Part shown: positions 52,326 through 61,674 of the stretch, in pieces | Numbering within the stretch: the first letter of the stretch is position 1 | How the letters are laid out: every line of letters starts with the position of its first letter | Source of the DNA: JBOFGK01 sp051649085 | Lineage (GTDB): Bacteria > Bacillota_I > Bacilli_A > UBA3375 | Assembly (NCBI GenBank): GCA_051649085.1 | Contig: JBOFGK010000034.1 | Coordinates: 1 to 64,000, forward strand | Reading direction: 5' to 3' | Length of the DNA stretch: 64,000 nt | The notes under the pieces: model-generated | Seen by the model: the letters and a program-made list of their open reading frames with translations, nothing else | What the model was told of the DNA's origin: nothing | Database searches by the model: none | Made by a program: the position numbers and the translations under genes

Positions 52326-52817
52326 ATGTTCACAACTTTAAACGCACTTCAGCAAGGACAAGTACCAATTGGCCAAGTAATATCTACATATGGACCGTTA
52401 TTACTTGTTGCAGCAATAATTACATTAGCATTCACAATTGTTTTTGTAAAATTAAGCAAATCGAATGTTAAATCTGTATTGCCATTCTTTGTATTTGCAG
52501 TATACGAAGCATTATTTTTTGGTTTAGTTCCACAACTAATTTATGATGTTGTTATTTTATTACCTTCATTAATTTTCATGGTGATTATTATAATTATTGC
52601 ATACGCAATGATTCCAAAAGAAGAAACAGTAGAATTAATTGAAGAAGATAATGAAGGTTTTTCATTTTCAAATTCAACAGAAGTTGTAGAAGAAGCAACT
52701 GAAGAAAAAGTTGAAGAAGCAACTGAAGAAAAAGTTGAAGAAGTAACTGAAGAAAAAGTTGAAGAAGTAACAGAAGAAAAAATCGAAGAAGAAGCTCAAG
52801 AAGAAACGAACAAATAG
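52326..52817 (+). CDS. Small membrane protein with acidic repeat tail
   Basis: 163 residues. About three transmembrane helices in residues 20-100 (GPLLLVAAIITLAFTIVFVK, LPSLIFMVIIIIIAYAMI), then a highly acidic, low-complexity C-terminal tail containing four 8-residue units EEATEEKV/EEVTEEKV. AAGGAG precedes the ATG. It follows parC by 14 bp and ends before a terminator, so it may ride on the topoisomerase IV transcript. No family recognised; the multi-pass protein at 56974 has a similar acidic tail. Confidence 0.75.
   Translation: MFTTLNALQQGQVPIGQVISTYGPLLLVAAIITLAFTIVFVKLSKSNVKSVLPFFVFAVYEALFFGLVPQLIYDVVILLPSLIFMVIIIIIAYAMIPKEETVELIEEDNEGFSFSNSTEVVEEATEEKVEEATEEKVEEVTEEKVEEVTEEKIEEEAQEETNK
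52689..52784 (+). repeat. Four tandem 24-bp coding repeats
   Basis: Units GAAGAAGCAACTGAAGAAAAAGTT-like at 52689, 52713, 52737 and 52761, differing by few bases. The first two units are identical. This is a typical site for copy-number change by slippage. Confidence 0.9.
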
Positions 52818-52823
52818 AACAAC

Positions 52824-52850
52824 AAAGCCAATGTTTATCATTGGCTTTTA
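52824..52850 (+). terminator. Intrinsic terminator after the repeat-tail gene
   Basis: AAAGCCAATG, TTTAT loop, CATTGGCTTT and T residues. Confidence 0.85.
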
Positions 52851-52869
52851 AATTAAGTTAAGGATAACA

Positions 52870-53724
52870 ATGATTAATTCAAAAGTAATGATTCAAACAA
52901 TTGTCTATTCACTTATTTATGTACTAGGTTTTAATCTTTTTGTTGCGTCAATTGATATTTTTGCAACTGGTTTTGCAGGAATTGCCCAAATTCTGGTACA
53001 CATATCAACAAAATTAGGTCTCGGGTTAGATTACTCGTTCTTTTATTTACTTTTAAATATTCCTGTTTTTATTCTAGCATATTTTAAAGTAAATAAACGA
53101 TTAGCGTATTTATCTTTAATTTCAGTTGTTACAGTATCAATTGGACTTAGAATAGTTCCAGTTATAAAAATAACAGATGATATGATAATTAACTGTATTT
53201 TTGGTGGAATAGCGATGGGTTATGCAATTGGATCATTACTAAACATAGGTTCATCAAGTGGAGGAACAGATATTATTGGATTATATTTTGTTCGCGTATT
53301 TAATCAGCCGTTTACAAAAATTAATAATTTTATAACAATTGTGATTATACTTATTTCAATTGTGATTGGGAGCTTTGAAATTGCGTTATACACAATTTTA
53401 AGTTTTATGGCAAGAACATTGACAATGAAGTTGTTGTACACAAATCAAGATACAAAGACCGCGTGGATAGTTGGGGAAGACCTCCACTTAATAAACGATT
53501 ATATAAATTTTGAATTAAATCGTGGAACGACAGTCTTTCATGCACAAGGTGGTTTCACACATAAACAAAAAGAATTGATTATGGTAATTTTAAACGAATA
53601 TGAAATTCATAAATTATCTCACTATATTGATGATAATAACATTGAGGTTTTCATTAATATTAATGATACAAAAGAAATAAAAGGTAATTTCAAAATTGAC
53701 AAAGCAAGGAAAAAAAATGATTAA
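52870..53724 (+). CDS. YitT family membrane protein
   Basis: 284 residues: five or six helices (about 8-185, with FATGFAGIAQILVHIS and GSSSGGTDIIGLYF) and a soluble C-terminal DUF2179 domain (about 200-275). This is the YitT/YvjA plan; function is unknown in most cases. RBS AAGGATAAC is modest. Its end overlaps truB by eight bases. Confidence 0.92.
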   Translation: MINSKVMIQTIVYSLIYVLGFNLFVASIDIFATGFAGIAQILVHISTKLGLGLDYSFFYLLLNIPVFILAYFKVNKRLAYLSLISVVTVSIGLRIVPVIKITDDMIINCIFGGIAMGYAIGSLLNIGSSSGGTDIIGLYFVRVFNQPFTKINNFITIVIILISIVIGSFEIALYTILSFMARTLTMKLLYTNQDTKTAWIVGEDLHLINDYINFELNRGTTVFHAQGGFTHKQKELIMVILNEYEIHKLSHYIDDNNIEVFININDTKEIKGNFKIDKARKKND

Positions 53725-54634
53725 AACTACAGAAACAAGTATAAAAGATGGTTTTATCTTAGTGAATAAAGAAGCTGGTGTTAGTTCGTTTGATTTGATT
53801 CGTGATTTACGAAAAAAAATTGGAAAAGCAAAATATGGACATACTGGAACATTAGATATGCAGACAAGTGGGCTTGTTGTAATTGCAGTGGGAATAGCAA
53901 CAAAATTTATTCCAATTTTAAGTGAAAATAAAACAAAAGAATATATTGCTAGAGCAAAATTAGGAATTAAAACTGAAACTGGTGATGTTTTTGGAAAAAC
54001 AATTAAAAAAGAAGTCCCAACTAAAAAATTGCAAACAGAGCTTGAGTTTCAAGAATTGGATCAAATGTTAAAGACATTTTTAGGAACAAGTGAACAGTTA
54101 CCACCAATCTATTCAAATAAAAAGGTTGCAGGAAAACGTCTATATGAATATGCACTTGCAGACGAACATGTCGAAATAAAATCACAAACAATAGAAATAA
54201 CAGAAATTGAATTGTTAGAAATTAATAATGAAGAAGAATTTACATTTAGAGTTGTTGTCTCTAAAGGAACATACATTCGTAGTTTAATTGAAGATATAGC
54301 CGAAAAAATGGGGACTATTGGGACTATGAGTAACTTGATTAGATCTAAAACAGATGGCTTTACTTTAGAGGAAGCAAAAAGTATTCACTCAATCACAACA
54401 TCTGATATACATTCATTAGGAAAATATTTGAAAAAACATTATCAGACAATAGAAGTTTATGATAAAATAAAGATATTAGTAAATAATGGAGCAATATTAA
54501 CAGCACAAGCAGATGTAAAATACCCTGTTCTTTATCAAGACCAAGTAAGTAGAAAATTACTAGCTATTTATGATAAAGTTGCTGACAATAAAATAAAACC
54601 AATTATTTTTTTGAAGGAGCTTGATGAGAATTAA
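53717..54634 (+). CDS. truB: tRNA pseudouridine-55 synthase TruB
   Basis: 305 residues. KDGFILVNKEAGVSSFDLIR and the catalytic motif GHTGTLDMQTSGLVVIAVG with Asp in GTLD; the residue after that Asp is Met where most TruB have Pro, a mild oddity. KGTYIRSLIEDIAEKMGT fits the later conserved block. Makes the universal pseudouridine in the T-loop. ATG at 53717 follows AAGGAAA. Overlaps ribF by 11 bp, the usual truB-ribF order. Confidence 0.94.
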   Translation: MIKTTETSIKDGFILVNKEAGVSSFDLIRDLRKKIGKAKYGHTGTLDMQTSGLVVIAVGIATKFIPILSENKTKEYIARAKLGIKTETGDVFGKTIKKEVPTKKLQTELEFQELDQMLKTFLGTSEQLPPIYSNKKVAGKRLYEYALADEHVEIKSQTIEITEIELLEINNEEEFTFRVVVSKGTYIRSLIEDIAEKMGTIGTMSNLIRSKTDGFTLEEAKSIHSITTSDIHSLGKYLKKHYQTIEVYDKIKILVNNGAILTAQADVKYPVLYQDQVSRKLLAIYDKVADNKIKPIIFLKELDEN

Positions 54635-55505
54635 AGAAGTGACTAATTTTTTCGTTTTTGACTTTGGTCAAAATAAATGCGCAACCATTGGTTTTTTCGA
54701 TGGAATGCATACGGGTCATCAACAGTTAATCACACGAATGGTTGAATTTGCTAAAAAGAACAATTTAACATCAACAGTAATTACCTTTGATTCAAAACCT
54801 AAGGTGAATGCTTGTGCTCAACTAATTCCGCTTGACGAAAAATTAAAACTAATTGAAAACATGGGTGTTGATTTAACATTGGTTTTGAAAACCGAAAAAA
54901 TAAAAGTGCACACAGCCCAACAATTTATTGCTTACATGCAAGCGCTCAAAATTAAGCAGTTATTTGTTGGAAGTGATATTAGATTTGGTTACGGTGGTGT
55001 TGGTGATATTGATATGCTTAAAGAAAAATTTGTAATAATGGAAGAAGATTTCATAATGGATTTAGAAGAAAAAGTATCATCTTCAACAATTAGGAGATTG
55101 TTGCTTCTAGGTAGTTTAAATCGAGCAAACGAATTACTTGGATATAATTACTATATTAAAGGTGTAGTAATTGACGGTAAGAAAAATGGACGAGAAATTG
55201 GTTTTCCGACAGCAAATATTAGAACTAGTTTTCTAGTAATTGCTAGAGGGACGTATTTAACCAAAACAACAATTGGACGAAAAAAATACTATTCGTTAAC
55301 GAATGTTGGTCTAAATCCAACGTTTGGTGTAAATGAATTATCGGTTGAAACGTATATCGATAGCTATTCTGGAAATATATATGGAGAAGAAATATGCGTT
55401 GAATTTGTTGAAAGAATTCGAGATGAACAAAAATTTGACAGCGTTGACAAATTGATTGAACAAATAAACAAAGATTTGATGTATTTAAAAAGCAAGGAGT
55501 ATTAA
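54624..55505 (+). CDS. ribF: Bifunctional riboflavin kinase / FAD synthetase
   Basis: 293 residues. N-terminal FAD synthetase with GFFDGMHTGHQQLI and SSSTIRRLL; C-terminal riboflavin kinase with GREIGFPTANI and VGLNPTFGVNELSVETYI. It makes FMN and FAD from riboflavin. The open frame begins one codon earlier at TTG, but the ATG at 54624 is well placed after AAGGAG. Followed by asnS one base after its stop. Confidence 0.94.
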   Translation: MRIKEVTNFFVFDFGQNKCATIGFFDGMHTGHQQLITRMVEFAKKNNLTSTVITFDSKPKVNACAQLIPLDEKLKLIENMGVDLTLVLKTEKIKVHTAQQFIAYMQALKIKQLFVGSDIRFGYGGVGDIDMLKEKFVIMEEDFIMDLEEKVSSSTIRRLLLLGSLNRANELLGYNYYIKGVVIDGKKNGREIGFPTANIRTSFLVIARGTYLTKTTIGRKKYYSLTNVGLNPTFGVNELSVETYIDSYSGNIYGEEICVEFVERIRDEQKFDSVDKLIEQINKDLMYLKSKEY

Positions 55506-55506
55506 A

Positions 55507-56895
55507 ATGAAAATCAAAAAATTAGTAGAAGACTATAAGATGTTAGATGGAAAAGAAATTACAATCAATGGATGGGTTAGAAATAAACGAAATGGTAAAG
55601 CAATTAGCTTTTTAAATGTTACTGATGGAACATGCTTTGATGTAATTCAAGTAGTATATAAAGAGCTTGAGAATCAACAAGAAGTTGAAAGTCAAAATAT
55701 TGCATCTGCATTAGAAATAACAGGAACAATTAAAGTTACACCTGATGCCAAGCAGCCTTTTGAAATTTTGGGGCAAAAAATTGTTGTACTTGCAAGTTCA
55801 ACCGAAGATTATCCACTTCAACCAAAAAAACATACATATGAATATTTAAGAGAGATTGCCCATTTAAGAATGCGTTCAAATACTTTTTATGCTGTTTTTA
55901 AAATTAGATCAGTTTTAGCTCAAAAAATTCATGAGTTTTTTGCCAAAGAAGGATTTGATTATATTCATACACCAATTTTGACTGAAAGTGATTCAGAAGG
56001 TGCTGGTGAAATGTTTCAAGTAACAACACATGATCTAAATAATGTACCTAAAACAGATGAAGGAAAAGTTGACTATAAAAAAGATTTCTTCACTAAAGAT
56101 ATTAAATTAACAGTTACGGGTCAATTACATGTTGAACCATTTGCCATGGCTTTTTCAAATGTATATACATTTGGACCAACATTTAGAGCAGAAAATTCAA
56201 ATACAACAAGACACGCGGCAGAGTTTTGGATGATTGAACCAGAAATGGCATTTACTGATTTAAATGGAATTATTAAAAATATTGAAGATGTTCTTAAATA
56301 TGTTGTTGGGGAAACAACTAAAAAATGCGAAAAAGAAATTGCTTTTTTAAATACATTAGTTGATTACGATTTAGAAGAAAGATTAGCTAATTTAGTTTCA
56401 GGTAAAATGAATAGAATTACTTATACTGAAGCAATTGATACTTTATTAGAAGCTGTTCAAAATGGAAAAAAATTCGAAAACAAAGTTGAATGGGGAATTG
56501 ATCTTGCAACTGAGCATGAAAAATATTTAACTGATGAGAAATTTATGACACCTGTCTTTGTAACAGATTATCCTCGTGATTTTAAAGCTTTTTATATGCG
56601 TTTAAATGATGATCAAAAAACAGTTGCTGCTACTGACTTATTAGTTCCAGGAATTGGAGAATTAATTGGAGGTTCACAACGTGAAGAACGATTAGATGTT
56701 TTAGAAAGCTTAATGCAAGCCCATCATCTAGATCCAAAAGATTATGAATGGTATGTAAAATTACGCGAATTTGGTGGTGTAGTACATGCTGGATACGGAA
56801 TTGGATTTGAAAGATTAGTAATGTATGTAACGGGGATGGAGAATATTCGAGATGTAATTCCGTACCCAAGAACAACAAAAAATTGTAACTATTAA
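55507..56895 (+). CDS. asnS: Asparaginyl-tRNA synthetase
   Basis: 462 residues: N-terminal OB anticodon domain (KEITINGWVRNKRNGKAISF) and class II catalytic core (FTFGPTFRAENSN-type motif 2 with YTFGPTFRAENSNTTRHAAE, motif 3 YGIGFERLVMYVTG). The Asn type is supported by WMIEPEMAF and the C-terminal VIPYPRTTKNCNY. AAGGAG precedes the ATG. Last gene of the yitT-truB-ribF-asnS run. Confidence 0.95.
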   Translation: MKIKKLVEDYKMLDGKEITINGWVRNKRNGKAISFLNVTDGTCFDVIQVVYKELENQQEVESQNIASALEITGTIKVTPDAKQPFEILGQKIVVLASSTEDYPLQPKKHTYEYLREIAHLRMRSNTFYAVFKIRSVLAQKIHEFFAKEGFDYIHTPILTESDSEGAGEMFQVTTHDLNNVPKTDEGKVDYKKDFFTKDIKLTVTGQLHVEPFAMAFSNVYTFGPTFRAENSNTTRHAAEFWMIEPEMAFTDLNGIIKNIEDVLKYVVGETTKKCEKEIAFLNTLVDYDLEERLANLVSGKMNRITYTEAIDTLLEAVQNGKKFENKVEWGIDLATEHEKYLTDEKFMTPVFVTDYPRDFKAFYMRLNDDQKTVAATDLLVPGIGELIGGSQREERLDVLESLMQAHHLDPKDYEWYVKLREFGGVVHAGYGIGFERLVMYVTGMENIRDVIPYPRTTKNCNY

Positions 56896-56973
56896 AAAGA
56901 AATCGTCACTATGCAAAAATATGATATATAAATATTTTTATATTATAATATAAGTGACAAGTAAAGGAGAAAA

Positions 56974-58470
56974 ATGATAAAAAAATTAGCCGGTATATCG
57001 AAAATTTCAATAATTGTTTTAACAGCTTTAATTGTCATATTAAGCTGTGTTGAAATATTTATTGGTTTACAAATATCAGGGAAAAATAATGGATACGACC
57101 AGCTTATAGTAAATTACGAGACGTTTAATGCATTACTGCAATCATTCAATATCAATTTACTAAATACAGCAGCTATTGAGCAAGCATTATCGTTAATAAA
57201 AATTGTTCTAGATAATACAAAATTTTTAGTAAGTTGTGCTATTTCACTAATTGGATTCATCATAATTGTTTTTCAATTACCACTTCTTTTCATCAAGCAA
57301 AAAAAAGAATACTCATTTTCTAAGAGTTTAGGTTATTTTGCTTATGTAGTTATTAGTGCGGTGATTGTCAAGGCATTTATATCATTAAATCCATTAGTGA
57401 ATTATATTGTGTCATTGATAAGTCCAACTAGTCAAACATTATTTGGATTTATTTACGTGTTAATTATTCTTCAAGCAATTTGCTTTATTCCAATTGTTAT
57501 TCTTGGTGCGAAAAATATTGATCTCACAAAAACGCACATTTATGCACAAAAATTTGCAAAAATTATTTCTAAACTTGCAATGATTGTTGCAACCGTTCAA
57601 GCAATTGCAGTAATTTCTTTTGCAACAATTGCAACAATAATTGTAAATTCAATTAATTTTAGTTCAAAAGACTTATTGCATAATTTAATTGATGGAATAG
57701 GTAATAATCTTCTTATTCCATTTAAAGGATTAATTGTAAATAGTGTTGATTCGTGGATAAGTACAGTAGTTCCGGAGTATTTATACCAAATGATTAATGA
57801 AACTACAACAAGAACACTGGTCGGAGTAGGAATATCTTTTGCAGTATTCTTAGTAATTCATATTTTGGCAACAGTTGTCGAAACAGAACTTGAAAAAACA
57901 TATAACAAATTATATATCCAAATAGCATTAATTATCGGAGCAATTGTCTTATTAATTGTCTACCCAGTGTTATTTGCAGCTCAAACATTTGTTTGGTTAT
58001 TAATAATAGTACTTGGATTCTATGTATTCATACTATATCCAAAGATTTTGAAATACTTTCAAAAACCAGAAGGTGGGCACGAAAAACTAAAACAAATCAT
58101 GGAAAAAGTTGATGTTTTAGACCAAACAGAAGTAGAAAATTCAACGGATGAAACAACAGAAAATATTGAAATAGAAACCGAAGATTTAGAGTTAACGAAA
58201 GCAAATGAAATAGAACATGAAGATGCAGTAGAAGACGAAAGTACAACTAATGAAACAATTGACAATGCTGAAGAAGAAAACGAAGAGCAAGAGTTAGCTA
58301 AAGCAAATGAAATAGAACATGAAGACGTTGTAGAAGAAGAAAGTCCAACTAATGAAATAACTGAAAATGTTGAAGTAGAAAATGTAGGTTTAGAAACAGT
58401 TGAAATAGATGAAATTCTGCAACAAGAAACAACTGACTCAACTACAGAAGATGATAATAAAAAAATATAG
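56974..58470 (+). CDS. Large multi-pass membrane protein with acidic repeat tail
   Basis: 498 residues. About eight transmembrane helices up to residue 360, then a highly acidic tail (about 365-498). The tail has two 34-residue repeats beginning ELTKANEIEHED and ELAKANEIEHED. The membrane part is not recognised. It has its own TATAAT-rich upstream region and lies before trxB. The plan (helices then glutamate-rich tail) recalls 52326 on a larger scale; sequence similarity between the two was not evident outside the tails. Confidence 0.7.
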   Translation: MIKKLAGISKISIIVLTALIVILSCVEIFIGLQISGKNNGYDQLIVNYETFNALLQSFNINLLNTAAIEQALSLIKIVLDNTKFLVSCAISLIGFIIIVFQLPLLFIKQKKEYSFSKSLGYFAYVVISAVIVKAFISLNPLVNYIVSLISPTSQTLFGFIYVLIILQAICFIPIVILGAKNIDLTKTHIYAQKFAKIISKLAMIVATVQAIAVISFATIATIIVNSINFSSKDLLHNLIDGIGNNLLIPFKGLIVNSVDSWISTVVPEYLYQMINETTTRTLVGVGISFAVFLVIHILATVVETELEKTYNKLYIQIALIIGAIVLLIVYPVLFAAQTFVWLLIIVLGFYVFILYPKILKYFQKPEGGHEKLKQIMEKVDVLDQTEVENSTDETTENIEIETEDLELTKANEIEHEDAVEDESTTNETIDNAEEENEEQELAKANEIEHEDVVEEESPTNEITENVEVENVGLETVEIDEILQQETTDSTTEDDNKKI

Positions 58471-58503
58471 ATGAACTGAAAAAACAATAAAAAAGGATGT
58501 AAA

Positions 58504-59409
58504 ATGAAAGACTTAATTATTATAGGAGCAGGACCAGCCGGTTTAACAGCCGCAATTTATGCCTCAAGAGCTGGATTAGATACAATGATTATTGAACGTG
58601 GTGCACCAGGTGGAAAAGTCTTTTTGACGCATTTAATTGAAAATTATCCTGGTTATGAGTCAATTGGTGGGCGTGAGCTTGCGCAAACAATGCACAAACA
58701 TGCATTGAAATTTGGGGCAACATATCAATATGGTGATGTTCAAAAAATTATTGATAATGGTGAAAGTAAAACAGTTGTTACAAACATGGAAACTTATGAA
58801 GCGAAAAATATTATTCTTGCAACTGGAACTGATAACAAACGTTTAGGTGTAGAAGGTGAAGAAGAGTATATGGGACGTGGTGTTTCATATTGTGCAATTT
58901 GTGATGGTAACTTCTTTAAAGATCAAGATGTTGCAGTTATCGGTGGTGGAAATAGTGCAATTGAAGAAGCAACATATTTAGCGGATATTTGTAAAAGTGT
59001 AACAATAATTCATCGTCGTCAAGAATTCAGAGCAGAAAAACATGCTGTGGATGCTTTAAAGAAGCGTACAAATGTCAATTATGAACTTGATTCAGTAGCA
59101 ACAAAAATTTATGGTGAAGGAAAAGTTAAGCATATAGATTTAGAAAATGTTGCAACAAAAGAAACAAAAACAATTAATGTTGAGGCTGTTTTCATCTATG
59201 TTGGTTTAATACCAGTAACTTCTAATTTTACTGATTTAGATATTTTCGATGAAAATAACGAATTGATTGTTGATAACGAAACAATGGCGACTAATATTAA
59301 AGGCTTATATGTAGCCGGTGATGTTAGACCAAAAACGCTTAGACAGGTAACAACTGCAGTTAATGATGGTTCAATTGCAGCTCAAAATGTAATTGCAAAT
59401 TTAATGTAA
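58504..59409 (+). CDS. trxB: Thioredoxin reductase (NADPH)
   Basis: 301 residues: FAD site IIGAGPAGLTAAIYASRAG, redox pair SYCAICDG (Cys near 130 and 133), NADPH site VIGGGNSAIEEATYLADI, and C-terminal GLYVAGDVRPKTLRQVTTA. Reduces thioredoxin and supports peroxide defence. AAGGATGT precedes the ATG. Followed by a terminator. Confidence 0.96.
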   Translation: MKDLIIIGAGPAGLTAAIYASRAGLDTMIIERGAPGGKVFLTHLIENYPGYESIGGRELAQTMHKHALKFGATYQYGDVQKIIDNGESKTVVTNMETYEAKNIILATGTDNKRLGVEGEEEYMGRGVSYCAICDGNFFKDQDVAVIGGGNSAIEEATYLADICKSVTIIHRRQEFRAEKHAVDALKKRTNVNYELDSVATKIYGEGKVKHIDLENVATKETKTINVEAVFIYVGLIPVTSNFTDLDIFDENNELIVDNETMATNIKGLYVAGDVRPKTLRQVTTAVNDGSIAAQNVIANLM

Positions 59410-59414
59410 TTTTG

Positions 59415-59452
59415 ATAAATCTATCACGTAAAAGTGATAGGTTTATTTTTTA
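59415..59452 (+). terminator. Intrinsic terminator after trxB
   Basis: ATAAATCTATCAC pairs with GTGATAGGTTTAT (one wobble), loop GTAAAA, then T run. Confidence 0.9.
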
Positions 59453-59547
59453 AGCACACACTTGTAATCAAAAAAAGTAATATTTGTAATTTATGCACTC
59501 AAGATTTGAGAAAAAAGCAAAAAATGTGCAATACAGACAAAATAAGC

Positions 59548-59576
59548 TAGACAATAAAGGGTTTTTATGCTATAAT
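59548..59576 (+). promoter_or_regulatory. Promoter of rpmB
   Basis: TAGACA (59548-59553), 17-bp spacer, extended TGCTATAAT (-10 at 59571-59576). Confidence 0.85.
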
Positions 59577-59618
59577 ATTCTAGAATGCAAAAATTAACTT
59601 ATAAATTTAGGAGGCAAA

Positions 59619-59825
59619 ATGGCAAAAGTATGTGTAGCAACAGGGCGTAAAACATCAAGTGGACAAAATCGTTCTCACGCGATGAACTCAACAAAAAGAA
59701 CAGTAAAAGCTAACTTACAAAAGAAAAAAGTACTAATGAACGGAAAAGTTCAAACAGTATACTTATCTGCAAGAGCGCTTAAAAACCAAAAAGGTTTAAA
59801 AAAAGCAAACATCGAATTAGTATAA
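59619..59825 (+). CDS. rpmB: 50S ribosomal protein L28
   Basis: 68 residues, basic, starting MAKVCVATGRKTSSGQNRSH and with RTVKANLQKKKVLMNGK. There is no C4 zinc pair (only Cys-5), so it is the zinc-free type. AGGAGG precedes the ATG. Monocistronic with its own promoter and terminator. Confidence 0.96.
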   Translation: MAKVCVATGRKTSSGQNRSHAMNSTKRTVKANLQKKKVLMNGKVQTVYLSARALKNQKGLKKANIELV

Positions 59826-59829
59826 TTTC

Positions 59830-59854
59830 AAAACCACTTTATGTGGTTTTTTTT
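59830..59854 (+). terminator. Intrinsic terminator after rpmB
   Basis: AAAACCAC, TTTAT loop, GTGGTTTT, then T run. Confidence 0.92.
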
Positions 59855-59884
59855 AAACAAAAAAATAAGTAAAATGAGGACAAG

Positions 59885-60838
59885 ATGAAAAAACTTAATG
59901 ACTTTAAGTATTCTAATACGAACAAAAGGTACTATACACTTGATTATTACTTTAAGCAAAAATATGGAACAAAAGTATCAAGAATTCCAATTAATGCCGG
60001 TTTTACTTGCCCAAATATTGATGGGACAAAAGCAAAAGGTGGTTGCACTTTTTGCAATGTAAATGGTAGTGGAGATTTTGCGGGTAATCCTCGAGATGAT
60101 TTATTGACTCAGTGGGAACAAGGAAAACAAATGATGCAACGAAAATGGCCGGATTCTAAATTTATTGCTTACTTTCAAGCTTTTACAAATACATATGCCC
60201 CCGTCGATGTCTTACGAGAAAAATTTGAAACATTTGTTAATCTAGAAGAATGTCTAGGAATTTCAATTGGGACAAGAAGTGATTGTCTCGAACAAGATGT
60301 TGTGGACTTACTTGCAGAATTGGCTCAAAAAAAAGAGATAATGGTTGAAATTGGTCTTCAAACAAGTAATGATAAAACAAGTTTAAAAATCAATCAACGA
60401 CAATATCTAGCTGATTTCGAAGCCTCTCTTAAGCGATTAAGAGCTGCAAATATTGATGTTGTTGTTCATATAATAAACGGTTTAATTGATGAAACATATG
60501 ATGATATGATGAACACAGCTAAATATTTAGCTAAATCAGATATTCAAGGAATAAAAATCCATTTATTACATGTAATGAAAGAAACAGTAATGGAAAAACA
60601 ACTAGCACAAGGACGATTCGAGTTGATGAATCGAGCAGATTATATAAATCTAGTCGTTGATCAATTAGAGGTAATTCCGGAGCATATTGTTGTTCATCGC
60701 TTAACAGGTGATGCACCATTAGACCTACTTATAGGACCTGACTGGAGCGTTAAGAAAACAGCAGTGATTAACGATATTGATAAAGAGATGGTTAGACGTG
60801 ATACCTATCAGGGAGCGAAATTTCATGAAGACAATTAA
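59885..60838 (+). CDS. YhcC-type radical SAM protein
   Basis: 317 residues. Radical SAM cluster motif FTCPNIDGTKAKGGCTFCNV supplies three Cys, with YFQAFTNTYAP and EIGLQTSNDKTSLKIN following, as in the TIGR01212/YhcC family. Substrate unknown; a role in RNA modification is often suggested. It overlaps the methyltransferase gene by 14 bp, so the two are coupled and may act in one pathway. Confidence 0.9.
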   Translation: MKKLNDFKYSNTNKRYYTLDYYFKQKYGTKVSRIPINAGFTCPNIDGTKAKGGCTFCNVNGSGDFAGNPRDDLLTQWEQGKQMMQRKWPDSKFIAYFQAFTNTYAPVDVLREKFETFVNLEECLGISIGTRSDCLEQDVVDLLAELAQKKEIMVEIGLQTSNDKTSLKINQRQYLADFEASLKRLRAANIDVVVHIINGLIDETYDDMMNTAKYLAKSDIQGIKIHLLHVMKETVMEKQLAQGRFELMNRADYINLVVDQLEVIPEHIVVHRLTGDAPLDLLIGPDWSVKKTAVINDIDKEMVRRDTYQGAKFHEDN

Positions 60839-61361
60839 TTTGAACGAATATGTTGAACAACAAATTGCCTTGTATGCGCAACCAAATACAACAATTATCG
60901 ATGCAACATGTGGAAATGGTTATGACACTTTTAAGCTTGCAACAAAATATCCAAGCTCTCGTATAATTGGAATCGATGTGCAAATTCAAGCGATAAGTAT
61001 AACTCGTGAACGTTGCTCATCATTGCCTAATGTAGAATTATTAATGCAATCGCACGAGGTATTGCCTGAATACAATGATGTTTCACTAATAATATACAAC
61101 CTTGGTTATTTGCCTAATAGCGATAAAAACGTTCAAACACAGGCGAAAACAACAATTAAATCAATTGAATCAGGTCTTAATAAATTAATTCAGAATGGGG
61201 CAATCATACTTTCAATATATCAAGGGCATGATCAGGGTGTAGAAGCAAAAGCGGTATTAAATTACTTAAAGACAATTAATAAGTATCAATATATTGTCTC
61301 TAAATATGAATTACTAAATGTTAATAATCCACCAATAATCGTTGTGATTGAAAAAAAATAA
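60825..61361 (+). CDS. YtqB-like class I SAM methyltransferase
   Basis: 178 residues with SAM-binding motif IIDATCGNGYDTFKLA and a later IIYNLGYLPNSDKNVQTQ block typical of the YtqB putative rRNA methylase family; YtqB itself methylates the tRNA wobble region (mnmM). ATG at 60825 follows GGGAG; the earlier in-frame ATG (60777) is deep in the upstream gene. Coupled to the radical SAM gene. Confidence 0.88.
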   Translation: MKTINLNEYVEQQIALYAQPNTTIIDATCGNGYDTFKLATKYPSSRIIGIDVQIQAISITRERCSSLPNVELLMQSHEVLPEYNDVSLIIYNLGYLPNSDKNVQTQAKTTIKSIESGLNKLIQNGAIILSIYQGHDQGVEAKAVLNYLKTINKYQYIVSKYELLNVNNPPIIVVIEKK

Positions 61362-61391
61362 AAGAGTATTTGTTTAGAATGCTCTTTTTTT
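61361..61391 (+). terminator. Intrinsic terminator after the methyltransferase gene
   Basis: AAAGAGTATT pairs with AATGCTCTTT (one wobble), then T run. Confidence 0.85.
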
Positions 61392-61503
61392 ATTAACATA
61401 TTCTAAATTATGATATAATGATTTTATAACAAGGTTTTTAAAGAAAGTTACGGATAAGCTTTAAATCTTAAAAGAGAGAAAATAGGATAGGAGGTGTATG
61501 GTT

Positions 61504-61674
61504 ATGCATGTTAAAGTTAAAAGAAATTTGATTTTTTTAACACTAAATATGGCTTTAATTGCAATGTTTTATTTAGGGGAATTCGATAATAATGTATTTT
61601 ATATTGTGCTTGTATATGCAGCTTCTAATCTTCTAATTTGGAGATTTTCCAAAAAAGTGACTGAATTTCAGTAA
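61504..61674 (+). CDS. Small membrane protein, 56 residues
   Basis: A perfect AGGAGGTG site precedes two in-frame ATG codons; the second (61504) has the better spacing. The product begins MHVKVKRNLIFLTLNMALIA and contains two hydrophobic helices (about 9-24 and 31-47) joined by GEFDNN, with a basic end. TATAAT near 61420 could be its -10. Family unknown. It lies between two terminators, so it is a separate unit. Confidence 0.6.
   Translation: MHVKVKRNLIFLTLNMALIAMFYLGEFDNNVFYIVLVYAASNLLIWRFSKKVTEFQ

Noticed and set aside
52689..52784. CRISPR-like or other regular array
   Set aside because: The repeats are contiguous 24-bp coding units with no spacers.
55507..56895. T-box or other tRNA-responsive leader before asnS or metG
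   Set aside because: The upstream gaps are far too short and lack a T-box sequence.
58059..58487. Minus-strand open frame of 142 codons, Ser-rich
   Set aside because: It is the complement of the Glu-rich repeat tail of the plus-strand membrane protein; the length is a by-product of repeats.
59491..59533. Second DnaA-box-like pair (TTATGCACT and complement of TGTGCAATA) upstream of rpmB
   Set aside because: Only two loose matches in AT-rich sequence; too weak to call without genome-wide counts.
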